DNA of 64,000 nt from an uncultured Pseudomonadales bacterium (GTDB lineage: Bacteria > Pseudomonadota > Gammaproteobacteria > Pseudomonadales > Porticoccaceae). Where the stretch lies: the NCBI GenBank assembly GCA_943787675.1, contig CALSNK010000004.1:19277-83276 (forward strand), read 5' to 3'. Below are positions 62,604-64,000 of the stretch, piece by piece. The notes beneath the pieces are model-generated. The model ran no database searches and was not told the DNA's origin. It was given only the letters and a program-made list of their open reading frames with translations. How positions within the stretch are numbered: position 1 is the first letter of the stretch; each line of letters begins with the position of its first letter. A program made the position numbers and the translations under genes.

Positions 62604-64000
62604 TTAAAACAGCCCAACTACATCGCCTTTTTCATCCATATCTATATTGTTAGCCGCTGGAATACGGGGTAGACCTGGCATAGTCATAATGTCACCACAG
62701 ACCACCACGATAAAGCCAGCACCGGCAGATAACCGAACTTCACGAATGGCGACAACATGGTTAGAAGGTGCGCCCTTCAAGGTTGGGTCGGTTGAGAAAC
62801 TGTACTGCGTCTTGGCAATGCAAACTGGGAAATGACCATAGCCACTGTCTTGCAGGCCGCGGATCTGATCGCGAATCTTTTTGTCTGCAATAATGTCATC
62901 GGCACGATAGAGTCTTGTTGCAACGGTTTTAATCTTGTCCCAAATAGGCATATCGTCTGGATACAGTGGCGCAAAGTTAGCATGGCCAGAGTCCACCAAT
63001 GAAACCACTTCATGGGCTAGTTCTTCCGTACCTGCGCCACCGTCGGCCCAGTGAGTACAGTCAATAGCTTTAACCCCATTGGCTAGAGCGACCTTTTTGA
63101 TCAGCGCAATCTCAGCATCTGTGTCTGAGGTAAAGCGATTGATACCAACGACCACGGGAACCCCAAAGGCTTTTACATTTTCAATGTGGCGAACCAGATT
63201 GCAGCAGCCCTCTTCAAGAGCAACTAGATCTTCTTTGTCTAGATCTTCTTTACTCACACCGCCATGCATTTTTAAGGCGCGGGTGGTGGCTACAATGACG
63301 GCAGCATCTGGATGTAGGCCTGCAGCGCGACACTTAATGTCAAAGAACTTTTCAGCCCCTAGGTCGGCACCAAAGCCGGCTTCGGTGATCACATAATCGG
63401 CCATTTTTAGGCCAGCTTTGGTGGCAATGACGGAGTTACAGCCATGGGCGATATTCGCGAAAGGACCACCATGAATGATGGCGGGATTGTTTTCTAAGGT
63501 CTGAACCAAGTTGGGGGCCAGGGCGTCTTTTAGCAGCACTGTCATTGCACCAGTACCCAGAATATCGCTGGCATGAATCGGCTTGTGATCTCTTGTATAG
63601 GCAACAACGATTTTGTTGAGCCGGGCTTTTAGGTCATCTAGGTCTGTGGCCAAACAAAAAATAGCCATAACTTCTGAAGCCACTGTAATGTCATAGCCAT
63701 CCTGTCGCGGAAAGCCATTACCTGGGCCGCCTAAGCCACAGTTAATACTGCGTAGAGCACGGTCATTCATATCGGCAACGCGCTTCCAGGCAATGCGTCG
63801 TGCGTCAATTTCTAGGCTATTGCCCCAGTGGATATGGTTGTCTATTAACGCCGAGAGTAAATTATGAGCAGCGCCAATGGCATGAAAGTCACCGGTAAAG
63901 TGTAAGTTGATATCTTCCATCGGCACGACTTGCGCATAGCCACCACCGGCGGCACCACCTTTCATACCAAAGCAGGGGCCGAGGCTAGGTTCTCGCAAGC
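62604..64000 (-). CDS. fhs: Formate-tetrahydrofolate ligase, C-terminal part
   Basis: Fhs makes 10-formyltetrahydrofolate from formate, THF and ATP. The window contains about 465 residues up to the stop at 62604; the N-terminus with the P-loop lies beyond 64000. Visible conserved parts are [36 protein letters not shown], the [14 protein letters not shown] segment, [14 protein letters not shown] and the C-terminal [15 protein letters not shown]. The full family length is about 555, so some 90 residues are missing because of the window edge, not truncation. Confidence 0.96.
   Translation of the reverse strand, partial: LREPSLGPCFGMKGGAAGGGYAQVVPMEDINLHFTGDFHAIGAAHNLLSALIDNHIHWGNSLEIDARRIAWKRVADMNDRALRSINCGLGGPGNGFPRQDGYDITVASEVMAIFCLATDLDDLKARLNKIVVAYTRDHKPIHASDILGTGAMTVLLKDALAPNLVQTLENNPAIIHGGPFANIAHGCNSVIATKAGLKMADYVITEAGFGADLGAEKFFDIKCRAAGLHPDAAVIVATTRALKMHGGVSKEDLDKEDLVALEEGCCNLVRHIENVKAFGVPVVVGINRFTSDTDAEIALIKKVALANGVKAIDCTHWADGGAGTEELAHEVVSLVDSGHANFAPLYPDDMPIWDKIKTVATRLYRADDIIADKKIRDQIRGLQDSGYGHFPVCIAKTQYSFSTDPTLKGAPSNHVVAIREVRLSAGAGFIVVVCGDIMTMPGLPRIPAANNIDMDEKGDVVGLF

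Noticed and set aside
62604..64000. Truncated fhs pseudogene
   Set aside because: The frame is open to the window edge and the first visible residues are in a conserved block, so the missing part is outside the window.

Overview
This window looks like chromosomal core DNA of a marine-type gammaproteobacterium. Gene order is the Pseudomonas/Cellvibrionales kind: pckA-hslO-hslR-yrfG-mrcA divergent from pilMNOPQ-aroKB-gltBD-hemE, then psd-rhdA-rsgA divergent from orn, then nnr-tsaE-amiB-mutL-miaA-hfq-hflX-hflKC-hisZ-purA, then a complete nuoA-N operon with fused nuoCD. A SAR92/Porticoccaceae-like member is my best guess, but that is inference from gene content and order, not from a search. I saw no rRNA, tRNA, CRISPR array, insertion sequence or prophage.

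Layout. 1-770: the end of a probable trpS, a lipid-anchored cytochrome c5 and a bidirectional terminator. 775-7020 (minus): gluconeogenesis (pckA), redox and heat-shock proteins (hslO, hslR), a HAD nucleotidase and penicillin-binding protein 1A. 7157-12315 (plus): the type IV pilus alignment complex and secretin. 12312-21266: shikimate enzymes, glutamate synthase and hemE. 21416-22858: an HD-GYP protein with a damaged active site. 22875-27456: psd, rhdA, rsgA, orn and queG. 27513-40517: a long housekeeping series covering metabolite repair, tRNA modification, cell division amidase, mismatch repair, Hfq, membrane protease regulators, and histidine and purine synthesis. 41478-56285: the 13-gene NADH dehydrogenase I operon. 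56352-64000: a looser group holding a CBS protein, a glycerate-kinase-like protein, alkaline phosphatase, a glutathione transferase, a small XRE regulator, an orphan histidine kinase without its phospho-acceptor His, rlmA and the 3' part of fhs.

The genes are mostly ordinary; the unusual material is in the spaces between them and in a few damaged regulators. (1) Short tandem repeats with a 16-bp period occur at three separate gene boundaries (pckA end, pilN/pilO, CBS/glycerate kinase). An 18-bp version is expanded in frame inside tsaE. When oriented the same way the units look related (AAGRGCY then a TTA/TAG-containing half), which suggests one dispersed repeat family that often overlaps stop codons. 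(2) A 110-bp, almost fully palindromic element sits between nuoI and nuoJ. It is read through by a 64-codon ORF that overlaps the nuoI stop and the nuoJ start, so it may preserve translational coupling. (3) Two signalling proteins, an HD-GYP protein and a histidine kinase, keep their fold motifs but have lost catalytic residues.
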